Positions 43,667 to 51,827 of a DNA stretch of 64,000 bases are shown here, one piece after another. Location of the stretch: positions 175,320 through 239,319 of the forward strand of contig NZ_JAQFIF010000007.1 in the NCBI RefSeq assembly GCF_029504395.1, in the 5' to 3' direction. Origin of the DNA: Arthrobacter sp. ES3-54 (GTDB lineage: Bacteria > Actinomycetota > Actinomycetes > Actinomycetales > Micrococcaceae). The notes under the pieces were generated by a model that saw nothing but the letters and a program-made list of their open reading frames with translations, was not told where the DNA came from and did no database searches. A program made the translations under genes and the position numbers. Position 1 is the stretch's first letter, and each line of letters opens with the position of its first letter.

Positions 43667-44635
43667 TCAGGGAATTTCTGACAGTCTGGCCACGGCGGCA
43701 ATATCTTGCGGGGTCGTTCGACAGCACCCGCCAATGAGCCGGGCACCAAGTTCACGCCAGATGGGCGTTCCCTCCGCAAGTCTTGTGGGCTGTTTACTGT
43801 CCGGGCCCGCCGGGCTGTCCCCTGCCGCGGCCGGCCCCCACGTCTTGGTGACTGCGTCGTAGCTTTCGCCCGAATTTGGGTATGCAATCAGGGGCGTATG
43901 GGTGGCTTTGCCCAGGGCGTCCAGGGATGGCGCGACCAGTTCCAGCGGCACACAATTCACGCCGATCGCCACCGCGAGCGGCTGCTCCCTACACAGCCTT
44001 GCCACCTGAGCCAGCGGCGTGCCGTCGCTGATGTGCCCACCGTCCCGTAGCGTGAAGGAAAGCCAAGCTTCGACGTCGAACTCTTTCATGAGTGCCAACA
44101 AGGCCTCGGCTTCCGGCAATGAGGGCAGCGTCTCACAGGCAAGAAAGTCCGCTCCGGCCTCTACCAGCGCCGCGATTCGAGGCCGGTGGAACTCCAGAAA
44201 CTCGTTTCGGCTGAGGATGTAGTCGCCCCGGTATTCCGATCCGTCCGCGAGGTACGCGCCGTAGGGCCCGACCGATCCTGCAACCAGCAGGGGGCCCGCA
44301 TCGGGATTTTCGGCTATGTATTCGCGCCGCGCCTCGTCGGCCAGACGCACACTCAGTGCCACCCGCTCCAAGGCCTCTTCCTCGCCGATGCCGCGCCGCG
44401 CAAATCCCAGGGGTGTGGCCTGATAGCTCGCCGTGATGGCCACCGCGGCTCCGGCACGGAAGTAATCGTGGTGTACGCGTTTGACCAGTTGCGGTTGTTC
44501 CAGAAGGACTTTAGCCGACCACAAAGGGTCGTCCAGATCGCAGCCGTGCGCTTCAAGCTCGGTGGCGAGTGCGCCGTCCAGGGTCAGGTTCGCTCCGGCA
44601 TCGAGCATGCGGGAGAGCTTGGTGTTACTGGGCAT
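43667..44635 (-). CDS. mmuM: Homocysteine S-methyltransferase
   Basis: 322 residues from ATG 44635, GGAG 9 bases upstream. LTLDGALATELEAHGCDLDD opens the barrel; ITASYQATPLGFARRGI, VAGSVGPYGAYLADGSEYRG and ACETLPSLPEAEALLAL follow; GVNC supplies the first zinc Cys and GGCCRTTP the other two. It methylates homocysteine to methionine using S-methylmethionine or SAM. No S-methylmethionine permease (mmuP) is adjacent. Confidence 0.93.
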   Translation of the reverse strand: MPSNTKLSRMLDAGANLTLDGALATELEAHGCDLDDPLWSAKVLLEQPQLVKRVHHDYFRAGAAVAITASYQATPLGFARRGIGEEEALERVALSVRLADEARREYIAENPDAGPLLVAGSVGPYGAYLADGSEYRGDYILSRNEFLEFHRPRIAALVEAGADFLACETLPSLPEAEALLALMKEFDVEAWLSFTLRDGGHISDGTPLAQVARLCREQPLAVAIGVNCVPLELVAPSLDALGKATHTPLIAYPNSGESYDAVTKTWGPAAAGDSPAGPDSKQPTRLAEGTPIWRELGARLIGGCCRTTPQDIAAVARLSEIP

Positions 44636-44948
44636 CGTTTAGGGCTCCAAGCGGTTCGGTTCGTTCTTGTCTGACGGGCGGACGCGGAGCCTCGTGGTCC
44701 GGCAATGCAAGGTAGCACAACGTGGAGCGCCAAAGGCGCGGCACAGCGTGGGGCTTCTACATGACGGTCAGCAGCCCCTCGCAGCCGATATCTCCCGGTT
44801 CCGCCACGCACCAAGCTGTGCTTCAGTGAAGTGAAGCCGCCATCCGAGATGTGCGTAATAGACATTTTTCAATGCTTGTAATGATCATCACAGTATGCCA
44901 CCATGGCATTCAGACACCTTTTGCGAACCGCTCAGGAAGAGGCTTCCC
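44636..44948. other. Divergent gap between mmuM and the YqfO-cyclase operon
   Basis: 313 bases without a gene. I looked for a SAM riboswitch ahead of mmuM on the minus strand and found none. The 44870-44900 stretch (TTTTCAATGCTTGTAATGATCATCACAG) is AT-rich and could hold the operon promoter; TGATCA is palindromic there. Confidence 0.35.
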
Positions 44949-45398
44949 TTGAAGATTGAAATGAAATCAGTACGTAAGCTGCGCGTGCATTGGCCCATAG
45001 CTTCGGAAACCTTCTCGCGGCTGGCCACGGGCGACGCCGAAGCATTCAAGAATGAAGCGGGCATTGCAGCCCTGCTCCAGGCTTTGTCGGAATCCCCGGA
45101 CTTAGGGGATTTTGGCAACTACAGGCATGTCTTCGAATCCGGCTTGGGTTTCGAGGGGTTCACCTGCACTGATGGCGCTAACCCTACGTTGGGGCACGTG
45201 GGCCAGCGCACAATTTCGCCTACCTTGGTCCTCACGACGTATTTCGATGCGGCGCTAGATGACGTTGCCGTGGAACGCTTCCTGCAGCACATCGTGAATA
45301 TCCATCCCTGGGAGGTACCGGTCATCGAACTGACAGGGCCAATCAGCGTCTCCAGCACTGCCCTTCCGGCAGTCTTTGAGAGCGAGGTCGCATCATGA
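44949..45398 (+). CDS. Stand-alone YqfO/NIF3-insert (CutA-like) domain protein
   Basis: 149 residues. TTG 44949 is preferred for the AGGAAGAGG upstream; ATG 44961 or ATG 44895 are alternatives. KLRVHWPIASETFSRLA, GDFGNYRHVFESGLGFEGFT, GANPTLGHVGQRT and HIVNIHPWEVPVIELTG follow the pattern of the ~100-residue domain inserted in YqfO/NIF3 proteins (K-L-x-V-x-V-P, G-x-Y, G-A-N-P-x-x-G-x-V-G, H-P-x-E-x-P), here without the NIF3 metal site. The function of the lone domain is unknown; ligand or metal sensing is one idea. It overlaps the cyclase gene by 4 bases. Confidence 0.6.
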   Translation: MKIEMKSVRKLRVHWPIASETFSRLATGDAEAFKNEAGIAALLQALSESPDLGDFGNYRHVFESGLGFEGFTCTDGANPTLGHVGQRTISPTLVLTTYFDAALDDVAVERFLQHIVNIHPWEVPVIELTGPISVSSTALPAVFESEVAS

Positions 45399-46147
45399 TT
45401 GAAACCGCTACGGCCCGGCTTTGGGACGGCCTGAGTCCGCTGCTGGCGGGCAGGTCCTTTACCGACCTGACGCACACCTTCCACCCTGGCCAGCCGCATT
45501 TCCCGGCATTCCCCGACGAAAATAGGGAGACTGTATTCGATCTGGGGAAAGGCGACGGTTTCACCGCTCACCGATATTCGATCATCGGCCAATGGGGAAC
45601 ACACGTCGATCCTCCCTCGCATTTCATCCGCGGGGGACGGACCTTGGACCAGATTCCTGTGGAGGACATGGTCCTTCCGCTGGCCATCCTCGACATCACC
45701 GCGCAGGTCATCGCAAATGCGGACGCCACTCCCACGGTGGAGGACGTTCAGGCATGGGAGCGCCGCAACGGCGCCATCGCACCGGGGTCCTTTGTGGCGC
45801 TGCGGACAGGGTGGAGCCACCGTTGGCCCGACACTGACGCCATGGCAAACATGGACGATGAGGGCGTCAGCCACACGCCAGGCTGGTCGCAGGAAGTCCT
45901 CTCCTTCCTGATTGAGGAGCGGTCCGTTACTGCCGTCGGCCATGAACAGACTGACACAGACCCAGGGCGCGCTACGTCCCGCCAGGATTTTACTTTGGAG
46001 ACCTATGTCCTGGCGCAGAACCGGTGGCAGATCGAGCTGATGGCCAACCTGGACGGACTTCCAGAAGCGGGCGCGGCCCTCATTGCGAGCTGGCCTAAGC
46101 CCCTGCAAGGCAGCGGCTTTCCAGCCCGGGTCTTCGCCATCCACTAA
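45395..46147 (+). CDS. Cyclase/kynurenine formamidase-like hydrolase
   Basis: 250 residues; ATGA overlap with the preceding gene. FTDLTHTFHPGQPHFPAFPD and the metal motif QWGTHVDPPSHFIRGGRTLD (H-G/x-T-H-x-D-x-P-x-H) define the cyclase family (Pfam Cyclase: kynurenine formamidase, isatin hydrolase). VGHEQTDTDPG supplies further ligands. It hydrolyses an amide, formamide or lactam with Mn2+ or Zn2+. No kynurenine genes are near, so a different substrate is likely. Transcribed with the YqfO-like gene and followed by IclR. Confidence 0.85.
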   Translation: MIETATARLWDGLSPLLAGRSFTDLTHTFHPGQPHFPAFPDENRETVFDLGKGDGFTAHRYSIIGQWGTHVDPPSHFIRGGRTLDQIPVEDMVLPLAILDITAQVIANADATPTVEDVQAWERRNGAIAPGSFVALRTGWSHRWPDTDAMANMDDEGVSHTPGWSQEVLSFLIEERSVTAVGHEQTDTDPGRATSRQDFTLETYVLAQNRWQIELMANLDGLPEAGAALIASWPKPLQGSGFPARVFAIH

Positions 46148-46179
46148 GACACGTTAGTGCAGTGACTAGAATCGGATCC

Positions 46180-46956
46180 ATGTCTAAGACAACCAGCATG
46201 GGCCGGGGAATCATGGCTGTCCTGGCGGTCGGCTCCCGCACCGCAGAAGGCCTGGCCGGCGGAACGGTCGCTGACATAGCGGCCGATCTGAGCAAGGACC
46301 GCAGCCAAGTTTCGCGCAGTCTCCGGACCGCCGAACAGGAAGGGTTTCTGGCACGCGGAGACCATCGGTCCTACACCCTGAACTGGTCGCTCCTGACAGA
46401 CGCACAACTGTTGACAGAGCAACGGCTGCAGAGCGACGGCGCGACCGCCATAGAAGGCCTGGCCGGTGAAACTGACGAAGGATGCTTCCTTGGCGTTCTG
46501 AGCGGCGACAGCACGGTCACCATCGGTGAGCGTGTTCCGGCAAGTAGCAATATGGTCGGTTCTTGGCTGGGCCGGCCCTACCCCGCTTTCTGCAGTGATG
46601 CCGGTCAGGCCCTGCTCTGGGAAGCGTCGGATGCCGAGGTCCGGACAATTTTCTCGGGCGCTGCCTTCGTACGCCATGGGCCCAATACACCGCTTGACGT
46701 CGAGGACTTCCTGTCACGACTGCGCGGAGCGCGGGCACGGGGGTATTCCATTGTCGATGAGGAAGCCGAGCCAGGGCTGTACTCTCTGGCCGTTCCGATT
46801 CGCGACTTCAAGGGCGACGTGGTGGCAGCGTTGCAGGTCGTAGGCGCCAAAACACGCTTGGAGCCGCGGCGGGAGTTCTGCGCCACGGCTCTAGTGTCTT
46901 GGGGAAGGTGGCTTGAGTCATCGCTGGGCCGCACTTTGCCGCAGAACCGGCTCTAG
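46180..46956 (+). CDS. IclR-family regulator 1
   Basis: 258 residues from ATG 46180; GTG 46162 is an alternative. Winged helix (GTVADIAADLSKDRSQVSRS, LRTAEQEGFL) then an IclR effector domain (VPASSNMVGSWLGRPYPAFC, GQALLWEAS, YSIVDEEAEPGLYSLAVPIR, VVAALQVVG). The third gene after the YqfO/cyclase pair, it probably senses their substrate. It converges on IclR 2 with a 4-base overlap of stop codons, an arrangement that could make the two antagonise each other's transcription. Confidence 0.88.
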   Translation: MSKTTSMGRGIMAVLAVGSRTAEGLAGGTVADIAADLSKDRSQVSRSLRTAEQEGFLARGDHRSYTLNWSLLTDAQLLTEQRLQSDGATAIEGLAGETDEGCFLGVLSGDSTVTIGERVPASSNMVGSWLGRPYPAFCSDAGQALLWEASDAEVRTIFSGAAFVRHGPNTPLDVEDFLSRLRGARARGYSIVDEEAEPGLYSLAVPIRDFKGDVVAALQVVGAKTRLEPRREFCATALVSWGRWLESSLGRTLPQNRL

Positions 46957-47753
46957 CTGGCCAGGCCCTTCCGGCCCGCGTCTCCCCGGGCGCGCCCCTC
47001 GCAGGACCCCAACCGTTCGGCTGCTGCCGTGAGGGCCTTCGCAATGTCGTTCGTGCTGGATTTGATCTCGGCCCGGCTGCCCAAGACGCTCAGCGCGGCA
47101 AGAATGGATCCCTCAGCGCTGCGGACGGGAACGGCCAGTTCGTAGACTCCATGCTCGAATTCCTCCTCCGCGACAATGAAGCCCCGCGCCCTGTCCCGGT
47201 CCATCAGTTCGGCGACTTCTTGTGGCGAATGGGCGGCTCCCGGACCGCCTACGCCGATGAAGTTGACGTCCTGGAGGAGGGCTTGAACGGCAGGCTGCTG
47301 GTCGTCCCACAGCAGGGCCCGGCCTGACCCGGTACACCACACGGGCGTCACCATGCCGGGTTTGACGAAGCTGCCGGGAACCGCGTCATTGCTGGAGGCC
47401 CGCAGGAGAATGACGCGGAAGCCCTCGCGGACGGAAATTCTGGATCGAAGGCCGAAGGAAGCCACCAAAGCCTCAAGTTCGGATCTGGATTCCCGGACCC
47501 AGCCGGCATTCAATGCTGCGGCCAGGCTGAAAAAACGCGGCCCGGTTCGGAATGGGCCGCGTTCGACACGTTCCAGCAGTCCCAGCTCGCACAATTCCTG
47601 CGTCAGCCGGGAGACACGGCTTTGTTCCATGTCCAGCTCGGAAGCTAACTGGGAAACACCGAGAAGCCGCCTTCCCCACTTCTCCCGGTCTGCGACCAGC
47701 CGAACTATCCGCAGTCCTTGGGCCATGGACGACGCTTCCGAGGAAGAATCCAT
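46953..47753 (-). CDS. IclR-family regulator 2
   Basis: 266 residues. ATG 47753 has AAGGAG 8 bases upstream; the open frame runs further up but overlaps alr. Helix-turn-helix GVSQLASELDMEQSRVSRLT, QELCELGLLERV; effector domain ISVREGFRVILLRASSND, TPVWCTGSGRALLWDD, FIVAEEEFEHGVYELAVPVR. It lies 47 bases downstream of alr on the same strand and is related to IclR 1 in domain plan but not a recent copy. Probably regulates alr and/or the permease. Confidence 0.88.
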   Translation of the reverse strand: MDSSSEASSMAQGLRIVRLVADREKWGRRLLGVSQLASELDMEQSRVSRLTQELCELGLLERVERGPFRTGPRFFSLAAALNAGWVRESRSELEALVASFGLRSRISVREGFRVILLRASSNDAVPGSFVKPGMVTPVWCTGSGRALLWDDQQPAVQALLQDVNFIGVGGPGAAHSPQEVAELMDRDRARGFIVAEEEFEHGVYELAVPVRSAEGSILAALSVLGSRAEIKSSTNDIAKALTAAAERLGSCEGRARGDAGRKGLAS

Positions 47754-47800
47754 GCTCCATGCTCCTTCCGCCCGATAACTACGCCTATTCTCACATGTCT

Positions 47801-48952
47801 TCATTGGACCAGGACGCGGTTTCCTTGCGCCCACACAGTGTAGAGGTCCGCGAGTATTGCTGAATTCGCTGCTTCCAGTTCTGCGGGAGCGATTTCTGCG
47901 CTTCCTTGCCGCCCGAACAGTACGACTTCATCTCCAGGGCAGACTTCCGCCACGTCGGTGACGTCGACAACCATGGAATTCATCGAAACGACGTCGACAA
48001 TGGCAGCGCGACGGCCGCGGACCAGCACACAGCCTTGGCCGGCCAGCGCCCGCCGGTAGCCGTCTCCGTAACCTGCTGTCACTGACGCCAGCCTTGAGTC
48101 CCGGTCCAAGGTGTGGGTTAGCCCGTAGCCGACCTTGGTACCTGCTGCATAGCTATTAATGGAAGCGATGCGGGCTTTGAAGGCCATGCACCGTTGGAAA
48201 TGCGCTGCTGTCGGACCCGAATCGCCGTAGAGGACTGCCCCGGCACGGACCATGTCCAGCCAAGAGCCGTGTACGTGCAGGGCGGCGTATGAATTGGCGC
48301 AGTGGAGCAGCACTGCCTCCCGGGGAGTTCCGGTCAGTTGAAGCAGTGTCAACGCCTGGCTTTGGAAACGCAGAAGAGCCGTTTCGATATGGCCGTCGTC
48401 GTCCTTGGGAAAATGCGTCATGATCCCGGACAGTTGAAGCCCCGGGTGGCTCACGATTCCTACCGCGGATGCCCGGCCAAGCGAGGATGAGACGTCGAGG
48501 CTGTGTCTGCTGATCCCGGAAGAGTTGATATCGAGGTGGATGCGGACCACCTTCCCAGTCACGGCAGCAATCTTGTGTATCTCCCACGCGCTCTGCGGGT
48601 CGGCAACAAGTTCCTCGATGTCGTGACGCAGGCCGGCCCTGATCTCCTGCGGCGCCGCGGCACGGACACGCAGGATCCGGCCCTCAAAACCGCAGCGGCG
48701 TGCAATGGCTGCCTCCTCGTTGCTTCCTACTCCGATGAATGGAACGCCCAGACGAACAAGGGAAGGGAGTAAGAGGTCAGCTCCGTGTCCGTAGGCATGG
48801 GACTTGACCACTGCGCACAATAGCGCCCGGTCATCGATCATGGACAGGAGGTTCCGGACGTTTGATTCGAAAGCGGCGGCGTCAATCTCCAGCCAGCTGC
48901 CGGCGTCCTGGACCGAACTGCGCACGTGTTGCATCAGGCCTTGTGAGTTCAT
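47801..48952 (-). CDS. alr: Alanine racemase-family amino-acid racemase
   Basis: 383 residues; ATG 48952 with AAGGGA upstream. SWLEIDAAAFESNVRNLLSM, PLP-lysine site CAVVKSHAYGHGADLLLPSL, LDINSSGISRHSL, MTHFPKDDDGHIETALLRF, VRAGAVLYGDSG, KVGYGLTHTL (catalytic Tyr region) and MNSMVVDVTDV. The Lys-Ser-His-Ala-Tyr variant of the usual K-A-N-A-Y and its setting among catabolic genes suggest a degradative or broad-specificity racemase rather than the cell-wall enzyme. A permease gene precedes it. Confidence 0.85.
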   Translation of the reverse strand: MNSQGLMQHVRSSVQDAGSWLEIDAAAFESNVRNLLSMIDDRALLCAVVKSHAYGHGADLLLPSLVRLGVPFIGVGSNEEAAIARRCGFEGRILRVRAAAPQEIRAGLRHDIEELVADPQSAWEIHKIAAVTGKVVRIHLDINSSGISRHSLDVSSSLGRASAVGIVSHPGLQLSGIMTHFPKDDDGHIETALLRFQSQALTLLQLTGTPREAVLLHCANSYAALHVHGSWLDMVRAGAVLYGDSGPTAAHFQRCMAFKARIASINSYAAGTKVGYGLTHTLDRDSRLASVTAGYGDGYRRALAGQGCVLVRGRRAAIVDVVSMNSMVVDVTDVAEVCPGDEVVLFGRQGSAEIAPAELEAANSAILADLYTVWAQGNRVLVQ

Positions 48953-48972
48953 GGTTTATCCCTTGGACAGCC

Positions 48973-49004
48973 TCGTGGCCGGGGAAGAAAGACCCCGGCC
49001 ACGA
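48973..49004 (-). terminator. Hairpin between permease and alr
   Basis: TCGTGGCCGGGG (48973-48984) pairs perfectly with CCCCGGCCACGA (48993-49004) over an 8-base loop. On the minus strand it lies 30 bases beyond the permease stop and just ahead of the alr ribosome site, so it may limit read-through into alr. Confidence 0.75.
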
Positions 49005-49033
49005 AGCTGAAAAGACGATGGTTGATGATGGCG

Positions 49034-50473
49034 TCAGGACAGCTGGTCTGCGCGCGCCTTGCGCCCGTATTTGAAGTAGAAGAAGGCGTAGCAGGCACCA
49101 ACAAAGGAGATTCCGAAATAGAGGGCTGCCACCTGATTCGGGTCAAAGGCGATGCCGATGAGCGAAATGAGACAGAGCGAGAAAGCCAGGATTGGCACCA
49201 GCGGGAACAGCGGGGCCTTGTAGGGAAGGGCAGCGACATCGCCGCCGTTCCTGACGAAGGACCTCCGGTGGAAAAAGTGCGAGGCGGTGATGGACATCCA
49301 GACCCCGACGACGGCGAACCCTGCCACCGATACGAGAGCCAGGTATACCGTTTCGGGCGCAACGACGCTGCTGATGAGTGATGCCAAGCCACCAAGCATG
49401 CTGACTGAGAGCGCGATCATCGGGATACCGCGCCGGGTCAGCTTCTTCAGCGCCCGGGGGGCGTGACCCTCGTCGGCAAGGGAGTAAAGCATCCGTGCGC
49501 AGGAGAAGAGTCCGCTGTTTCCGGCGGAGAGCAGTGCAGTGATGATGACGAAGTTCATGATGTCGGCGGCAAAAGGAATGCCGATGGATGAGAAGACCGT
49601 CACGAACGGGCTTTCATCCAGTCCGACGTGCTCGTAGGGGATGGTCGCGGCGATGACAGCGATTGCCCCGACGAAGAAGACCAGCAGACGGACGACGGTG
49701 CTGCGCATCGCCTTGGGGATGCTCGTGGCGGGGTCAGCTGTTTCGCCCGCTGCCACGCCGATGAGTTCAGAGCCGGAGAAGGCGTAGAACACTGCAAGTG
49801 CTGTGACGAGGACGCCGGTGAAGCCGTTGGGGAAGAGACCGCCGGAGGTGTTGAAGTTCTCAAACATAAAGGGGTGGTTGGCCCCCTCGCTGAGCGGGTG
49901 GACGCCGAACAGCGCCGCGCCACCGAGAACGATGAGGACGACGATGGCGCCGACCTTGACGATGGCAAACCAGAACTCGGATTCGCCGAAGAACTTCGAG
50001 GAAACTGCGTTTAATCCGAACAGGACCGAGGCGAAGATGACGCACCAGATCCAGACGTCAACACCCGGGAACCAGCGCTGCATCAGGAGACCGGAGGCAG
50101 TGAACTCCGATCCGATGGCGACTGCCCAGCAGAGCCAGTAGAGCCACGCCGTGGTGAACCCGGTGGCCGGCCCGATCGACCTCGCCGCGTAGATATGGAA
50201 GGCGCCCGAGACAGGGTAAGCAATGGCAAGTTCGCCGAGGCAGGCCATCACCAGGTACACAACAAAGGCGCCGATGAGATAGGCGATGACCGCCCCGAGT
50301 GGCCCGGCCTGGGAAATGGTGTAGCCCGAGCTCAGGAAAAGCCCGGAGCCGATCACCCCGCCCATGGCGATCATGACCAGATGCCGTGCCCCCATGGACC
50401 GCCGGAGCCCGGAATCGGTCGACGGGGGAATCGTGGGCTGCGGTTTTAGCTGGACAGGTGATGAGGGTTCCAT
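49034..50473 (-). CDS. APC-family amino-acid permease
   Basis: 479 residues; ATG 50473 with GGGAG 5 bases upstream. Twelve hydrophobic segments. MGARHLVMIAMGGVIGSGLF is the APC helix-1 substrate motif, followed by GPLGAVIAYLIGAFVVYLVM, CLGELAIAYPVSGAFHIYA and FYAFSGSELIGVAAGETADP, typical of the amino-acid transporter (AAT) group. It brings in an amino acid with protons. Divergent from the homoserine dehydrogenase-like gene, so it may import that pathway's substrate. Confidence 0.92.
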   Translation of the reverse strand: MEPSSPVQLKPQPTIPPSTDSGLRRSMGARHLVMIAMGGVIGSGLFLSSGYTISQAGPLGAVIAYLIGAFVVYLVMACLGELAIAYPVSGAFHIYAARSIGPATGFTTAWLYWLCWAVAIGSEFTASGLLMQRWFPGVDVWIWCVIFASVLFGLNAVSSKFFGESEFWFAIVKVGAIVVLIVLGGAALFGVHPLSEGANHPFMFENFNTSGGLFPNGFTGVLVTALAVFYAFSGSELIGVAAGETADPATSIPKAMRSTVVRLLVFFVGAIAVIAATIPYEHVGLDESPFVTVFSSIGIPFAADIMNFVIITALLSAGNSGLFSCARMLYSLADEGHAPRALKKLTRRGIPMIALSVSMLGGLASLISSVVAPETVYLALVSVAGFAVVGVWMSITASHFFHRRSFVRNGGDVAALPYKAPLFPLVPILAFSLCLISLIGIAFDPNQVAALYFGISFVGACYAFFYFKYGRKARADQLS

Positions 50474-50774
50474 GGTTTCTCCCAGGTGAGTGGACAGGTC
50501 TGATGCGAAGAGTACGCACATCGCCCCCGCGTGTGGGGCGGGCCGCCTCGAGCTGTGCAATAGCGATAGTGACGAAAGTAACATGAAAACGGCCTCTTGG
50601 TCATTAAAAACATTTCAACATGCTTATGTTGCACCTAAGTTACCTCGAGGCGCTGCTGTCGAATCGGCAGGCAGATGGTCAGTTCGCCCTGTTTTTCGGT
50701 CACAATGGCATGCACTGACGGACATGAAATGCGGTGAGCATTGGAGGACCGATGTAACTGACTGAAGGAGCACC
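50474..50774. other. Divergent control region of the amino-acid catabolic genes
   Basis: 301 bases without a gene between the permease and homoserine dehydrogenase starts. The central part (50580-50650) is distinctly AT-rich relative to the genome and carries the CAACAT/ATGTTG palindrome. Both promoters must lie here. Confidence 0.5.
50616..50631. promoter_or_regulatory. Operator-like palindrome CAACAT-GCTT-ATGTTG
   Basis: Perfect 6-bp inverted repeat with a 4-base spacer, extended by TTT and CAC on the sides, midway between divergent genes. Candidate binders are the two IclR proteins or the Lrp/AsnC protein encoded within 9 kb. Confidence 0.5.
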
Positions 50775-51827
50775 ATGACCACCTATGACATTGCGCTGAT
50801 CGGCTTCGGCGGCGTCAACAGGACGCTGGCCGAACTGGTCGCAACACGCGGTGACACACTTCGTTCCGAACTGGGCTTCGGCCTGCGTGTCGTAGCCATC
50901 ACCGACCTGCGCCTCGGCTCGCTGGTCCAGCCCGAGGGGATCGACCTCGGCATCGCACTCAACTTGGACGGTGGAAACGAAACCTTCGCCGCCCACGGCG
51001 GGTCCGCGGACACCAATAACGAATCAGTTATCCGTAACTGCACCGCCGACATCATCTGCGAGGCCACGTTCACGAATCCCGACGACGGCGAGCCAGCAGT
51101 TTCGCACGTACGCTGGGCCCTCGAATCCGGCAAGAGCGTCTGCACGACGAACAAGGGCCCGGTTGCCCTCCGCGGCGCCGAGCTGACCTCCTTGGCCGAA
51201 CAGAACGGTGTGCACTTCGAGTTCGAGGGTGCCGTCATGAGCGGCACTCCCGTCATCCGCCTGGCCAAGAAGATGTTCGCGGGGCTGAAGCTGAACGGCT
51301 TCGAAGGCATCCTCAACGGCACCAGCAACTATGTGCTCGGGCGGATGGAGGCCGGGCTGGACTTCGAAGCGGCCATCAGCGAGGCACAGGAACTCGGCTA
51401 CGCCGAGGCAAACCCCGCAGCGGACATCGAGGGTTACGATGTTCAGCTCAAGGTCCTTATTCTCGCCAACGAGCTGCTCGACGCAGGCTTAGAACTCAAA
51501 GACGTTCAGCGGCAGGGGATTTCGACCGTGACGCCGGTAAATATTCAGAAGGCAGCCCGCGAGGGACGCCGCTGGAAGCTCGTCGGCGCAGCACGGCGGA
51601 ACCTGGACGGGTCAGTGACAGCAGGCGTATCCCCCGTAGCGCTCCCCCTCGACCACGGGCTGGCAGGCGTTTCCGGCGCGACCAATGCCGTGTCCTTCGA
51701 CACCGACCTTCTGGGCGCAGTAACCGTCTCAGGACCGGGAGCCGGCCGCGTCGAGACCGCCTACGCTCTGCTCTCTGACATTATCGCCATGCATGCGGCG
51801 CGGACGGGAGTAGCTGCCAATGTCTGA
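50775..51827 (+). CDS. Homoserine dehydrogenase-family protein
   Basis: 350 residues; ATG 50775 with AAGGAG 5 bases upstream. Rossmann start [70 protein letters not shown] and [20 protein letters not shown] are the catalytic segments of homoserine dehydrogenase (Lys in YDVQLK). It lacks a C-terminal ACT domain, so it would escape threonine feedback, as suits catabolism. Expected reaction: homoserine to aspartate semialdehyde with NAD(P)+. Overlaps the aldehyde dehydrogenase gene by 8 bases. Confidence 0.87.
   Translation: MTTYDIALIGFGGVNRTLAELVATRGDTLRSELGFGLRVVAITDLRLGSLVQPEGIDLGIALNLDGGNETFAAHGGSADTNNESVIRNCTADIICEATFTNPDDGEPAVSHVRWALESGKSVCTTNKGPVALRGAELTSLAEQNGVHFEFEGAVMSGTPVIRLAKKMFAGLKLNGFEGILNGTSNYVLGRMEAGLDFEAAISEAQELGYAEANPAADIEGYDVQLKVLILANELLDAGLELKDVQRQGISTVTPVNIQKAAREGRRWKLVGAARRNLDGSVTAGVSPVALPLDHGLAGVSGATNAVSFDTDLLGAVTVSGPGAGRVETAYALLSDIIAMHAARTGVAANV

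Noticed and set aside
44636..44880. Possible SAM riboswitch ahead of mmuM
   Set aside because: A CCGGCAA...GGTAGCAC-like string exists only on the strand opposite to mmuM, and the pairing expected for SAM-I/IV was not found.
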